This document shows positions 17,160 through 25,836 of a DNA stretch of 35,699 nt, piece after piece (positions within the stretch are counted from its first letter, which is position 1; each line of letters opens with the position of its first letter). The position numbers were made by a program, and so were the translations under genes. The notes below the pieces were generated by a model, which saw nothing but the letters and a program-made list of their open reading frames with translations, was not told the origin of the DNA and ran no database searches. Source of the stretch: Flavobacteriales bacterium UBA5933 (GTDB lineage Bacteria > Bacteroidota > Bacteroidia > Flavobacteriales > Weeksellaceae); assembly GCA_002430925.1 (NCBI GenBank), contig DJDD01000199.1, forward strand, positions 1-35,699, given 5' to 3'.

Positions 17160-19319
17160 TTATAAATTCTTTTTGATGTAATTTGTCATTTTACGATAAA
17201 GTTGAATTCTAGTTTTTCCACCATAAATACCATGATCTTTATCGGTGTAAATTGCCATATCAAAATCTTTATTGGCTTGAACTAATGCTTCTGACAATTC
17301 GAATGTATTTTGTGGATGAACATTGTCATCAGCAGAACCATGAATTAACAAAAAGTTTCCTTTTAAGTTATCAACATAATTGATTGGTGAATTATCGTCA
17401 TAACCAGATGCGTTTTCTTCTGGCGTTCTCATGAAACGTTCTGTATAAACAGAATCATAATATCTCCAATTGGTTACAGGAGCTACAGCGATTGCAGTTT
17501 TGAAAACATCGTTTCCTTTGAACAATACGTTAGAAGCCATGAAACCACCAAAAGACCAACCCCAAATTCCGATACGAGCACTATCTACGTAAGGTAATTT
17601 ACCAAGTTCTTTTGCTGCAGCAATTTGGTCTTCTACTTCGTATTTACCTAATTGTAAATATGTTTGTTTTTTGAATGCTTCTCCTTTGAATCCAGTTCCT
17701 CGTCCGTCTACACAGAAAACTAAATATCCTTCTTGTGCTAACATTAAGTGCCAATAATCATTGCTATTAAAATAAGAGTTACTTACAGTTTGAGATCCTG
17801 GGCCAGAGTATTGATACATTAAAACTGGATATTTTTTGTTCGGATCAAAATTCTTTGGTTTTATGACGTAAGCATTCAACTCATTACCTTCAGCCGTTTT
17901 TAGAACAAATAATTCTTTTGTTCCTACATTGTCTATTGTTAATTTATCTTTTACTTGACTATTTTCTACAATAATCCCTAAATCATTTCCTGATTTTGAG
18001 TTAACCAAACTAGTTGTTCTTGGTGTATTGATTGATGAAAATGTATTGATAAAATAAGTATAATTTTTACTGAATGCCGCAGAATTTGTTCCGTTATTCT
18101 TTGTTAACATTGTATTTTTCTTTCCATCTAAATGGATTCCAAAAATTTGTCTTTCAGTAGAAATACGTTTTCCATTGTTGGCATTTGATTGGTAATAAAC
18201 TGTTTTGTTTTCAGGATTGTAACCATAATAACTTGTTACTTCCCAATCTCCTTTTGTTACTTGATTGATTAATTTACCATTGTCTGCATAATGATAGATA
18301 TGATTATTCCCATCACGCTCTGAAGTCCATAAAAATGTATTATCTGGTAAAAATTCTAATGTCAAAGCATCAGTTTCTATCCAAGCTTTATTTGTTTCTG
18401 TAAAAAGCTTATTCACTTTTTTAGAACTTAAATCATAAAAAGATACATCAACATTATTCTGATGACGATTAGAAGTTACAACTGTTAATAAGTTCGATTT
18501 TTTAGAGAATTTAATTTTTGGGATATAATAATTCTGAACAGAAGATAAATCTACATTTGTTGTAGCATTATTTTTTGTATCAAAAACATGTAATGTTACA
18601 AGAGAATTATCTTGACCAGCTTTTGGATATTTGTAACGTAATTCTTTTGGATATAAGTTATGGTAATAAATAGGAAGGTTAATTTCTTTTACTTTCGATT
18701 CATCGAAACGAACAAAAGCTAATGAAGTTCCGTCTGCATTCCAATCAAAATTTCTTACGAAACCAAATTCTTCTTCATACACCCAATCATTAATCCCGTT
18801 GATAATTTTATTTTTTTCTCCATCTTTGGTTACTTGAGTTATCTTGTTCGTTTTAAGATCTTGGATGTATAAGTTGTTTTCGAAAGCAAATGCTACTTTT
18901 GAAGCATCTGGAGAAAATAATGGTTCTTGAATAGGTTTTCCATCAAAAAGAGTTGTTCTAGATTTAGTTTGCGTATCATATACTTCGTACTTTGCTGTAA
19001 ATGAATGACGATAAATAGAGTTAGATTCTGTTTGTAATAATACATAACGTTCATCCCCACTAAAAACATAGCCTTCAAAAGTACCAGCAACTAAAACATT
19101 ATCTGCCGCTTGATTCTTTTTTACTGTAGATTCGTACGAGCGTTTTACAAGTCCATCACGAGTAAGAACAGTATAGTTTTCTCCATCATTTAAAGAGTTT
19201 ACTCCATACAAAGAATTCTCTCTATACTTACCTCCATAAATACCTTCTATCGTAATTTGTTGTGCCAAAGAGCATATACTAACTGCAAATACAGCTAAAC
19301 TAAAAATTATTTTTCTCAT
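17160..19319 (-). CDS. Dipeptidyl peptidase IV-like S9 prolyl peptidase
   Basis: A 719-residue exported serine peptidase of family S9B. The signal peptide covers about residues 1-19 (cleavage near SLAQ). The beta-propeller fills roughly residues 30-480 and contains the N-terminus-binding glutamate motif WVYEEEFG at 179-186, which marks DPP4-type enzymes that remove X-Pro dipeptides. The alpha/beta-hydrolase domain has the nucleophile Ser589 in GWSFGG, Asp664 in HGSADDNVH and His696 in DKDHG, so the triad is complete. It probably digests peptides in the periplasm. It is a single gene with its own -7 box. The gltX terminator and repeat copy 2 follow its 3' end. Confidence 0.94.
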   Translation of the reverse strand: MRKIIFSLAVFAVSICSLAQQITIEGIYGGKYRENSLYGVNSLNDGENYTVLTRDGLVKRSYESTVKKNQAADNVLVAGTFEGYVFSGDERYVLLQTESNSIYRHSFTAKYEVYDTQTKSRTTLFDGKPIQEPLFSPDASKVAFAFENNLYIQDLKTNKITQVTKDGEKNKIINGINDWVYEEEFGFVRNFDWNADGTSLAFVRFDESKVKEINLPIYYHNLYPKELRYKYPKAGQDNSLVTLHVFDTKNNATTNVDLSSVQNYYIPKIKFSKKSNLLTVVTSNRHQNNVDVSFYDLSSKKVNKLFTETNKAWIETDALTLEFLPDNTFLWTSERDGNNHIYHYADNGKLINQVTKGDWEVTSYYGYNPENKTVYYQSNANNGKRISTERQIFGIHLDGKKNTMLTKNNGTNSAAFSKNYTYFINTFSSINTPRTTSLVNSKSGNDLGIIVENSQVKDKLTIDNVGTKELFVLKTAEGNELNAYVIKPKNFDPNKKYPVLMYQYSGPGSQTVSNSYFNSNDYWHLMLAQEGYLVFCVDGRGTGFKGEAFKKQTYLQLGKYEVEDQIAAAKELGKLPYVDSARIGIWGWSFGGFMASNVLFKGNDVFKTAIAVAPVTNWRYYDSVYTERFMRTPEENASGYDDNSPINYVDNLKGNFLLIHGSADDNVHPQNTFELSEALVQANKDFDMAIYTDKDHGIYGGKTRIQLYRKMTNYIKKNL

Positions 19320-19354
19320 AATTGTGTCCTATAACATGTGTATATTCTATCAAT

Positions 19355-19362
19355 CAAATATA
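19355..19362 (-). promoter_or_regulatory. -7 box TATATTTG before the DPP4-like gene
   Basis: TATATTTG on the minus strand lies 36 bases before the ATG at 19319 and fits TAnnTTTG. No clear -33 TTG is seen. Confidence 0.5.
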
Positions 19363-19531
19363 ATGAAAAGAATAGTTGGGGCTATATTTTTATAGGGTGA
19401 TTTATAAATTATTAAGGTTTTTACATAAATAATATAGGTTATTTATCAATATTTATATCTTGATAGAATTTTGTTGATAATTAGTTATTCTTGTTTGATA
19501 TGATTGGAGATGTTTAACTAAAAATATCAAC

Positions 19532-19642
19532 TTATCTATGATTATGTATAAATGCAGCAATACCAACACAAATACCAACAAATAGACCTATTACTAATCC
19601 TTCCAAGAATATTTTCTTATATTTTAAAATATATTTATTCAT
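19532..19642 (-). CDS. Possible 36-residue single-span membrane peptide
   Basis: A short frame from ATG at 19642 to TAA at 19532. It encodes a basic N-terminus (MNKYILKYKKIF), one membrane helix with evenly spaced glycines (LVIGLFVGICVGIAAF) and a short tail HNHR. The GxxxG-like spacing resembles helix-packing glycine zippers. It sits alone in the 539-base gap between the peptidase gene and radA. Support is the membrane-protein character. There is no recognised family and no strong promoter. The rest of the gap is AT-rich, with only the promoter boxes of the two flanking genes and a weak inverted repeat near 19445-19470. Confidence 0.45.
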   Translation of the reverse strand: MNKYILKYKKIFLEGLVIGLFVGICVGIAAFIHNHR

Positions 19643-19831
19643 AATGAAATTTTTAATTTTTTAAAATTAAAAAAAATTATAGATATTTATATTAAGCACC
19701 TAATTTAATGTGAGTTAATTTCAAAAATACTATAGTATATAACTTTTTTTATTAATTATTTAAAATCACTCGTTATCATTCTTACACATATAATTCTTTT
19801 TATAACAACATATCTTGTCGTTGTAAAAACT

Positions 19832-19839
19832 TATTTTTG
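19832..19839 (+). promoter_or_regulatory. -7 box TATTTTTG before radA
   Basis: TATTTTTG fits TAnnTTTG and ends 20 bases before the radA ATG at 19860. A TTG lies 14 bases upstream, closer than the usual spacing, so the -33 is uncertain. Confidence 0.5.
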
Positions 19840-19859
19840 TGTAATAAAATAAGATACAA

Positions 19860-21224
19860 TGGCTAAAACAAAAACAACCTATTTCTGTCAGAACTGTGGA
19901 ACACAAACCTCTCAATGGATGGGGCAATGTAAAAGTTGTGGTGAATGGAATACCATTGTAGAAGAAATTGTTGATAAAGACGAAGAAAAAAAATCGTGGA
20001 AAGATAAATCTGATAAAAAAGAGAAAAATTTCGCATTAAATATCCGTGAAGTAAATCCACTTGGAGAAACAAGAATCTCAACAAAAAATCAAGAATTAGA
20101 TCGTGTTTTAGGAGGCGGAATTGTTCCTGGTTCTGTTATTTTGGTAGGAGGAGAGCCTGGTGTAGGAAAATCTACATTAATGCTTCAGGTTGCTTTAAAA
20201 TTAGATACCATCAAAATATTATATGTTTCTGGTGAAGAATCTGTTTCGCAAGTAAAACTAAGAGCAGAACGTATCGGAATAGAATCTGACCAATGTTTTG
20301 TATTACCAGAAACCAATACACAAAAAATATTTGCTCATGCTAAGGAAATCCAACCTCAATTAATTGTTGTTGATTCTGTGCAAACTTTACAAACATCGTA
20401 TGTTGAATCTTCTCCAGGAAGTATTTCTCAGATTAGAGAAACAACTTTTGAGTTGATACAATATGCTAAAGAAACCAATACACCAATTATATTAATTGGA
20501 CATATTACCAAGGAAGGTGTAATTGCTGGTCCAAAAATTTTAGAACACATGGTTGATGTTGTTTTACAATTTGAAGGTGATAGAAACCATATTTATAGAA
20601 TTTTACGTGCTAATAAAAATCGTTTCGGATCTACAGCAGAAATTGGTATTTACGAAATGCAAGGAGCAGGATTACGAGAAGTTACTAATCCTTCGGAAGT
20701 ATTAATTACTAAAAAAGATGAATTACTTAGTGGAAATGCTATTGCTGCAACTTTAGAAGGTGTTCGTCCTATGTTGATAGAAATACAAGCTTTGGTTTCT
20801 ACAGCTGTTTATGGAACTCCACAACGTACAGCTACAGGATTTGATGCTAAACGACTAAATATGCTTTTGGCTGTTTTAGAAAAACGTGCAGGTTTCCGTT
20901 TGAATATGAAAGATGTTTTTCTAAACATTACTGGTGGAATTCGTGTTGATGATCCTGCTATAGATTTAGCTGTCATCGCAGCTATTCTTTCTTCTAGCGA
21001 AGATTCTGCGGTACCAGATAATTGTTGCTTTGCTGGTGAAGTTGGTCTTAGTGGAGAAATTCGTGCTGTAAATCGTGTAGAACAACGAATTACTGAAGCA
21101 GAAAAGCTCGGTTTTGATGTTATTTTTGTCTCTAAATACAATAAAATAAAAGATACAGATTACGGAATCAGAATTGTTCGTATATCAAAAGTAGAAGATA
21201 TTTATCGTATGCTTTTTCAATAAA
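19860..21224 (+). CDS. radA: DNA repair protein RadA
   Basis: RadA helps process recombination intermediates by promoting branch migration. The zinc finger is Cys10, Cys13, Cys24, Cys27 (YFCQNC, GQCKSCGEW). The RecA-like ATPase has Walker A GEPGVGKST at 98-106 and Walker B LIVVDSVQ near 168-175. The RadA-specific KNRFG motif is at 253-257. The C-terminal third is the Lon-like domain, with GAKRLNM-type and GEVGLSGEIR segments. The length of 454 residues is normal. The start ATG follows the -7 box by 20 bases. The DUF2752 gene starts 11 bases after its stop and is likely cotranscribed. Confidence 0.96.
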
Positions 21225-21234
21225 AATATAAATT

Positions 21235-21642
21235 ATGAAACGAATTTTGATTTATAGTCTTGCAACTTTATTACCTATTTTGGGTGGTATAGTATTTTTG
21301 AATTTCTATGGTAATCAAAATTCATTTCCTATACAATGTATTTTTCATTCTGTAACAGGTTTATGGTGTCCTGGTTGTGGTGGTCAAAGAGCTTTTTCAT
21401 TATTATTACACGGACATATTCTAGAATCTTTACGATACAATATTGTATTACCTATTGTACTATATTTTGCTATTATTGGATATTACAGCATGATTGGAAA
21501 TCTATTTCTTAAAGAACCATTTTCTCAGAAATTAAGTTTTTCTTCAAGAACGACTAGAAATTTTTTAATTTTTCTAGTCATTTACTCAATTCTAAGAAAT
21601 ATTCCTTTTGTTCCTTTTATTTATTTAGCACCAGTTTATTAA
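21235..21642 (+). CDS. DUF2752 membrane protein
   Basis: A 135-residue inner-membrane protein with three hydrophobic segments (about 5-24, 65-88 and 110-130). The family signature is WCPGCGGQRA at residues 44-53, between the first and second segments, as in DUF2752. The two cysteines could bind metal or form a disulphide, but the family function is not known. It follows radA by 11 bases, although the link to DNA repair may be only positional. Downstream are a perfect palindrome and a terminator hairpin shared with the convergent exporter gene. Confidence 0.85.
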   Translation: MKRILIYSLATLLPILGGIVFLNFYGNQNSFPIQCIFHSVTGLWCPGCGGQRAFSLLLHGHILESLRYNIVLPIVLYFAIIGYYSMIGNLFLKEPFSQKLSFSSRTTRNFLIFLVIYSILRNIPFVPFIYLAPVY

Positions 21643-21662
21643 TTTATTTTTTATAAAAAATC

Positions 21663-21680
21663 ACAACATGATCATGTTGT
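21663..21680. repeat. Perfect 18-base palindrome after the DUF2752 gene
   Basis: ACAACATGATCATGTTGT reads the same on both strands and is followed by TTTT on the plus strand. It could form a loopless hairpin in RNA or act as a dimeric protein site. It lies 21 bases after the stop codon and 26 bases before the long terminator hairpin. Confidence 0.7.
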
Positions 21681-21705
21681 TTTATCACGAGGTCATTTTC
21701 CAAAG

Positions 21706-21747
21706 TATACAGAAAAAGCAACCTAAATAGATTGCTTTTTCTGTATA
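21706..21747. terminator. Bidirectional hairpin terminator between convergent genes
   Basis: A 16-bp perfect stem: TATACAGAAAAAGCAA at 21706-21721 pairs with 21732-21747 across a ten-base loop. It serves the DUF2752 gene on the plus strand and the LysE-type gene on the minus strand. A smaller hairpin, GATTCT/AGAATC, at 21778-21793 is followed by a T-rich stretch on the plus strand. Confidence 0.75.
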
Positions 21748-21798
21748 ATCATGTTTGTGATTAACATTATTTTCTCGGATTCTATTCAGAATCTATTT

Positions 21799-22482
21799 TT
21801 ATTTTATTTGTTCTTGATTCATCAACTGATGTTCAATTTTTTGATCAATTTCTTTAAAGAAACCAAACCCTTTAAGAATAATAATAATTCCAAAGACTAA
21901 CAGACAAATACCAACTCCTTTCCTTACTAAAAATACTTTTTGATCAGTAAAACGTTTCTGCAATTTTCCTGCTAAAAATATTTTACCCAAATCAATCGTA
22001 AAATAGGTAATTAAAACAACTCCCATGTAAAGCATGAAATCAGAAACTTTAGGATATTGTATAGATACTGAAGAAACAATTACAAACCAAAAAACAATTA
22101 CACCAACATTTAATAAATTCATTACAAATCCATTAAAAAAGGTACGTCCATAGTTATTATTTCCACAATCTACTTCTCCGTCCATGTGTAATTTTGGTTT
22201 AGAGAAATACATAAAAATCCCATAAATAAGAACAAAAAATCCTCCAATTATGTATATCCTATAAAATTTAGGATGATGGGTGATATATCCTGTAAAATCT
22301 TTACTACCAAAATATGCTGCCGAAATACATAAAATATCCGCAGCAATTACTCCTAAATCTAATACTACAGCGGTCTTCCAACTCCTACGTAAACTTGTTT
22401 CTATCAATAAGAAAAAAACAGGTCCAATAAGAATTGTACTTAATAAAAAACCTATCAGTATGGCTGAAAAAATTATTTCCAT
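21799..22482 (-). CDS. LysE/RhtB-type amino-acid exporter
   Basis: A 227-residue inner-membrane protein with six hydrophobic segments. The N-terminal LLSTILIGPVFFLLIETSL matches the LysE family opening (a GP-F-- pattern in the first helix), and the second segment VVLDLGVIAADILCISAAYF matches the GxxxGD-type helix. LysE/RhtB proteins export amino acids or related metabolites by proton exchange. The substrate here is unknown. It lies upstream of, and convergent to, the DUF2752 gene. The RNase R gene ends 41 bases before its start on the same strand, so the two may be cotranscribed. Confidence 0.85.
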   Translation of the reverse strand: MEIIFSAILIGFLLSTILIGPVFFLLIETSLRRSWKTAVVLDLGVIAADILCISAAYFGSKDFTGYITHHPKFYRIYIIGGFFVLIYGIFMYFSKPKLHMDGEVDCGNNNYGRTFFNGFVMNLLNVGVIVFWFVIVSSVSIQYPKVSDFMLYMGVVLITYFTIDLGKIFLAGKLQKRFTDQKVFLVRKGVGICLLVFGIIIILKGFGFFKEIDQKIEHQLMNQEQIK

Positions 22483-22523
22483 AACTAAATTAAGGCTTGC
22501 AAGATAAGCTTAAATAATGAAAA

Positions 22524-24683
22524 CTAAGCATTAACTAGTTCAAAATCTAATTGCTTCTTAATTAAATCAGCACTCAAAACTTTGATTTTTACGGGGCTTC
22601 CAAGCTGATATTTTATTTTTGTTTGCTTACCAATTAGGGCATGATTTTTTTCATCATAAACAAAATAATCACCTTTCATTGCTCTAGATCGTATTAATCC
22701 TTCACATCTTGTTTCTGGTATTTCAACAAAAATTCCATAATCTTGTACACCTGTTATAAATGCATCAAATGTTTGTCCAACAAATTGTTGCATATATTTT
22801 ACTTGCATGTATTTTATTGATTCTCTTTCTGCTTCAGCAGCAATTTTTTCTCGAGAAGAACAATGTTTCGCTTTGTCTTCATAAACAGCTGCAGCTGGCG
22901 ATTTTTTACCATCTAAATAATCTTGTAATAAACGGTGTGCAATCATATCTGGATATCTACGAATTGGCGATGTAAAATGCGTATAATAATCAAACGCTAA
23001 ACCGTAATGTCCTATATTTTCTGTTGTATATTTTGCTTTTGCCATTGTTCGCATTGCCAAAGTTTCAACCATATTTTCTTCTGGTTTTCCTTTTACATCT
23101 GCCAACAATTTGTTCATAGAATTAATTGTTGTTTTTCTATCACCAATTTCTAGTTCATAACCAAACTGACGAATAAAATTCTTAAGGTCTAATAATTTAT
23201 CTGGATTAGGATCATCATGCACACGATATATATAAGTATTTGCATTTTCTTTTCCATGCTTATCAAGACTTATAAATTCTGAAACTTTACGATTACATAA
23301 AAGCATAAATTCTTCAATCAATTTATTAGAATCCTTAGACATTTTAAAGAAAATTCCTTGAGGATTATGTTCCTGATCTAAATCAAATTTAACTTCTACT
23401 TTATCAAAACTAACTGCACCATACTTCAAACGTTTTTGACGCATTGTTTTTGCTAATCGATCTAAAGTTAAAATTTCATCTTTAAAATCTCCCTCTTTAC
23501 CTTCTATAATTTCTTGTGCTTCTTCGTAAGTAAAACGTCTGTCTGAATGTGTTGCCGTTCTACCAAACCAAGTTTTTACAACTTTTGCATTATCATCTAA
23601 TTCAAAAACCCCAGAAAAAGTATATTTATCTTCATTTGGTCTTAGAGAACATGCTACATTAGATAGTATTTCTGGTAACATAGGAACAACTCTATCTACT
23701 AAATAAACAGATGTTGCACGTTTGTATGCTTCTTGTTCTATTAATGTTCCAGGTCTTACATAATGAGTTACATCAGCAATATGAACACCAATTTCCCAAT
23801 TTCCATTTTCTAATTTTCTGATAGATAATGCATCATCAAAATCCTTTGCATCTTTTGGATCAATTGTAAATGTTGGTATATTTCGCATATCTCTACGATG
23901 TGCAACTTCAGCTTCATCAATAGATATATCTAGATTATCTGCTTCTTGTTCTACTTCGTCAGGAAATTTATCTGGTAAATCATATTCCAATAATATAGCA
24001 TGTATTTCTACATCTGTATCTTCTGGTTTCCCTAAAACTCGCGTAATTTCTCCAAAAGGAGAGTTAGAACCTTTTGGCCAATTTGTTAATTTAACAACTA
24101 CTTTTTCTCCTGGTTTAGCATCGTTTATTTTTTCCTTTGGGATAAAGAAATCATGATTTCCGTTTTGCATGGTTACAAAACCATATTTTCCTTCTTTTCC
24201 TAATTCAAAAATTCCTGTAAACTCAGTTTTATTTCTTTCTACGATTTCTACAATTTCACCTTCTACTCTAGAAGAGTGTTTATTTTTATTTGGATAAACA
24301 TAAACACGAACTGTATCTCCAGCTAGAACATTTTTTGTTTTTCCTTTTTGTACAAAAACATCTTGTTCTAAACCATCAATTACAATATATGCATTTCCAG
24401 AAGCTGTTAAATCTGCAATACCAACCATATAATCTTTGGTTGCATTTATTTTATATTTTCCTCTATCTACTTCTGATATTTTTTTATCGGCTAATAAAAC
24501 ATTCAAATTTTTAATTAATAATTCTGTATCAATTCTATTTGTTAGTTTTAAGGCTGAAGCAATTTGTTTATAGTTTAAGGGCTTATTTGGATTCTGAAAT
24601 AAAACTTCTATGATAGACTTTGTAAACTTCGTAATGTTTTTGTCTTTTTTAGCCCTATTATTTTTAAAATTTTTTCTTGGCAT
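22524..24683 (-). CDS. rnr: Ribonuclease R
   Basis: A 3'-to-5' exoribonuclease that degrades structured RNA. Domains in order: an N-terminal winged-helix region at about 20-85, cold-shock domains (YGFVTMQNGNHDFF near 167-180), then the RNB catalytic domain with the metal-binding DPKDAKDFDDA at 275-285 and TSPIRRYPDMIAHR near residue 588, and the C-terminal S1 domain (FITGVQDYGIFVEI near 653). The length of 719 residues is normal and catalytic acidic residues are intact. The start ATG is preceded by an unusually long leader: a promoter with both elements lies 141-172 bases upstream. It is followed on the same strand by the exporter gene. Confidence 0.96.
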   Translation of the reverse strand: MPRKNFKNNRAKKDKNITKFTKSIIEVLFQNPNKPLNYKQIASALKLTNRIDTELLIKNLNVLLADKKISEVDRGKYKINATKDYMVGIADLTASGNAYIVIDGLEQDVFVQKGKTKNVLAGDTVRVYVYPNKNKHSSRVEGEIVEIVERNKTEFTGIFELGKEGKYGFVTMQNGNHDFFIPKEKINDAKPGEKVVVKLTNWPKGSNSPFGEITRVLGKPEDTDVEIHAILLEYDLPDKFPDEVEQEADNLDISIDEAEVAHRRDMRNIPTFTIDPKDAKDFDDALSIRKLENGNWEIGVHIADVTHYVRPGTLIEQEAYKRATSVYLVDRVVPMLPEILSNVACSLRPNEDKYTFSGVFELDDNAKVVKTWFGRTATHSDRRFTYEEAQEIIEGKEGDFKDEILTLDRLAKTMRQKRLKYGAVSFDKVEVKFDLDQEHNPQGIFFKMSKDSNKLIEEFMLLCNRKVSEFISLDKHGKENANTYIYRVHDDPNPDKLLDLKNFIRQFGYELEIGDRKTTINSMNKLLADVKGKPEENMVETLAMRTMAKAKYTTENIGHYGLAFDYYTHFTSPIRRYPDMIAHRLLQDYLDGKKSPAAAVYEDKAKHCSSREKIAAEAERESIKYMQVKYMQQFVGQTFDAFITGVQDYGIFVEIPETRCEGLIRSRAMKGDYFVYDEKNHALIGKQTKIKYQLGSPVKIKVLSADLIKKQLDFELVNA

Positions 24684-24739
24684 AATTTGATTTTTTCAAA
24701 AATCTCTTCATTATATTTTGAGAGATTTGTATAAAATAG

Positions 24740-24812
24740 TTAATAACTAAACACTTTAAAATAATGATAATCAATGTTATTTTAATAACTATTGATAAGG
24801 TGTTAATAACTA
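24740..24812 (-). repeat. Three phased TTAATAACTA repeats in the rnr leader
   Basis: The decamer TTAATAACTA is found on the plus strand at 24740-24749, 24782-24791 and 24803-24812, that is at spacings of 42 and 21 bases. All lie between the rnr promoter and its start codon. Such AT-rich decamers can arise by chance; one more occurs at 27678-27687. Confidence 0.5.
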
Positions 24813-24823
24813 CATAACCACTG

Positions 24824-24855
24824 CAAAGGTAGTTTTAGTTTTTCTAATTTAACAA
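24824..24855 (-). promoter_or_regulatory. rnr promoter (TTG, 21 bases, TACCTTTG)
   Basis: On the minus strand TTG (24855-24853) is followed after 21 bases by TACCTTTG (24831-24824), both elements of the Bacteroidota promoter. The start codon is 141 bases downstream, so the mRNA should carry a leader of about 135 bases. A hairpin, AAATCTCT/AGAGATTT (24700-24707 with 24721-24728), lies just before the ATG. The upstream part of the 24684-25404 gap (24860-25130) is AT-rich and shows no gene or RNA I can support. Confidence 0.65.
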
Positions 24856-25138
24856 TTAACTATGAATTATATATTATCATAAGGATAAGAATAATTCTTA
24901 TTAAAGAAGATATTTACTAAAATTACGCCAAAAAAAATGATATCATATCTATCTTATTGTATTATTTAATAAAATAGATTCTAATAAGTAAGAACTATTA
25001 TCTTCTGTTAACAATTTAAAATAGATTTATTTTACTGAATTACATGTAATTAACAGTTAAAAAATTAGGTTATAAACATTGTTGATGACTTATGTATTAT
25101 ACATATTGGTATCTTATTTTCTAGTTGAGAATGTATTT

Positions 25139-25214
25139 GCAATAAGGATTGAAATGGAAATCCTTTGCGATGAGCAAAGATTGCAATGAAAAGCGTGGTC
25201 CGTAGGAATTGCCA
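25139..25214 (+). repeat. Dispersed structured repeat, copy 3 (short form)
   Basis: A 76-base copy with paired ends GCAAT (25139-25143) and ATTGC (25208-25212). The central hairpin CTTTGC (25163-25168) / GCAAAG (25174-25179) has the loop GATGA. The flanking direct repeats are GATTGAAATGGAAA and GATTGCAATGAAAA. The 3' block contains GTGGTCCGTAGGAATTGCC. It lies downstream of the rpiB terminator, between rpiB and rnr, which are on the same strand. Confidence 0.8.
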
Positions 25215-25352
25215 AAAAAGCACTATGAATCAGTATAAACTAATGCTTTATTGATTTATAAGCAATTATATTATCTATTATTTTAAATTATGTTGAGTAG
25301 ATTGAGTAATGCCATTATACTATTAAAGTAACTGATATATAAAGTAGAGAAT

Positions 25353-25384
25353 AAAAAAAGCACGAAATAAAACTTCGTGCTTTT
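25353..25384 (-). terminator. Intrinsic terminator of rpiB
   Basis: AAAAGCACGAA at 25356-25366 pairs with TTCGTGCTTTT at 25374-25384 over a seven-base loop. On the minus strand a T run follows. It lies about 20 bases after the rpiB stop. Confidence 0.92.
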
Positions 25385-25404
25385 AGTGATATTCTTATAA
25401 TATA

Positions 25405-25836
25405 TTAAGAACAAGCAATTTTATCTACTCGCCCTTGATGTCTTCCTCCTTCAAATTCAGTTTCTAAAAATGTTTTTACAATTTCTTCTGCATATTCATA
25501 AGCAATGAAACGAGCAGGTAAAGTAAGAACATTTGCATTGTTGTGTTGTCTTGCTAAACGAGCAATATCTGTCATCCAACATAATGCAGCACGAATACCT
25601 TGGTGTTTATTGGCAGTCATTGTAACACCTTGTGCACTTCCACAAAGTAAGATTCCGAAATCTGCTTTTCCATCTTCTACAGCTTGTGCAGTTGGATGAG
25701 CAAAATCTGGGTAATCAACACTCGATGTTGAGAACGCTCCAAAATCCTCTACTTCAAAACCTTGGCTTGTTAAGAAGTGTACTAATTTCTCCTTATATTC
25801 GAATCCTGCGTGATCCGATCCTATTGCAATTTTCAT
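25405..25836 (-). CDS. rpiB: Ribose-5-phosphate isomerase B
   Basis: Interconverts ribose 5-phosphate and ribulose 5-phosphate in the pentose phosphate pathway. The N-terminal IGSDHAGFEYK contains Asp8 and His9. The active-site base is Cys65 in LLCGSAQGV, where many RpiB enzymes have CGTGIG. NKHQGIRAALCW follows at about 77-87, and His98 with HNNANVL at 98-104 completes the family pattern. The length of 143 is normal. It is transcribed divergently from pgk across a 538-base AT-rich region and ends at its own terminator. The related LacA/LacB sugar isomerases are unlikely, because there is no lac-type context. Confidence 0.94.
   Translation of the reverse strand: MKIAIGSDHAGFEYKEKLVHFLTSQGFEVEDFGAFSTSSVDYPDFAHPTAQAVEDGKADFGILLCGSAQGVTMTANKHQGIRAALCWMTDIARLARQHNNANVLTLPARFIAYEYAEEIVKTFLETEFEGGRHQGRVDKIACS

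Noticed and set aside
20809..21141. A 110-codon minus-strand frame inside radA
   Set aside because: It is the antisense shadow of the conserved RadA C-terminal domain and has no promoter or family likeness.
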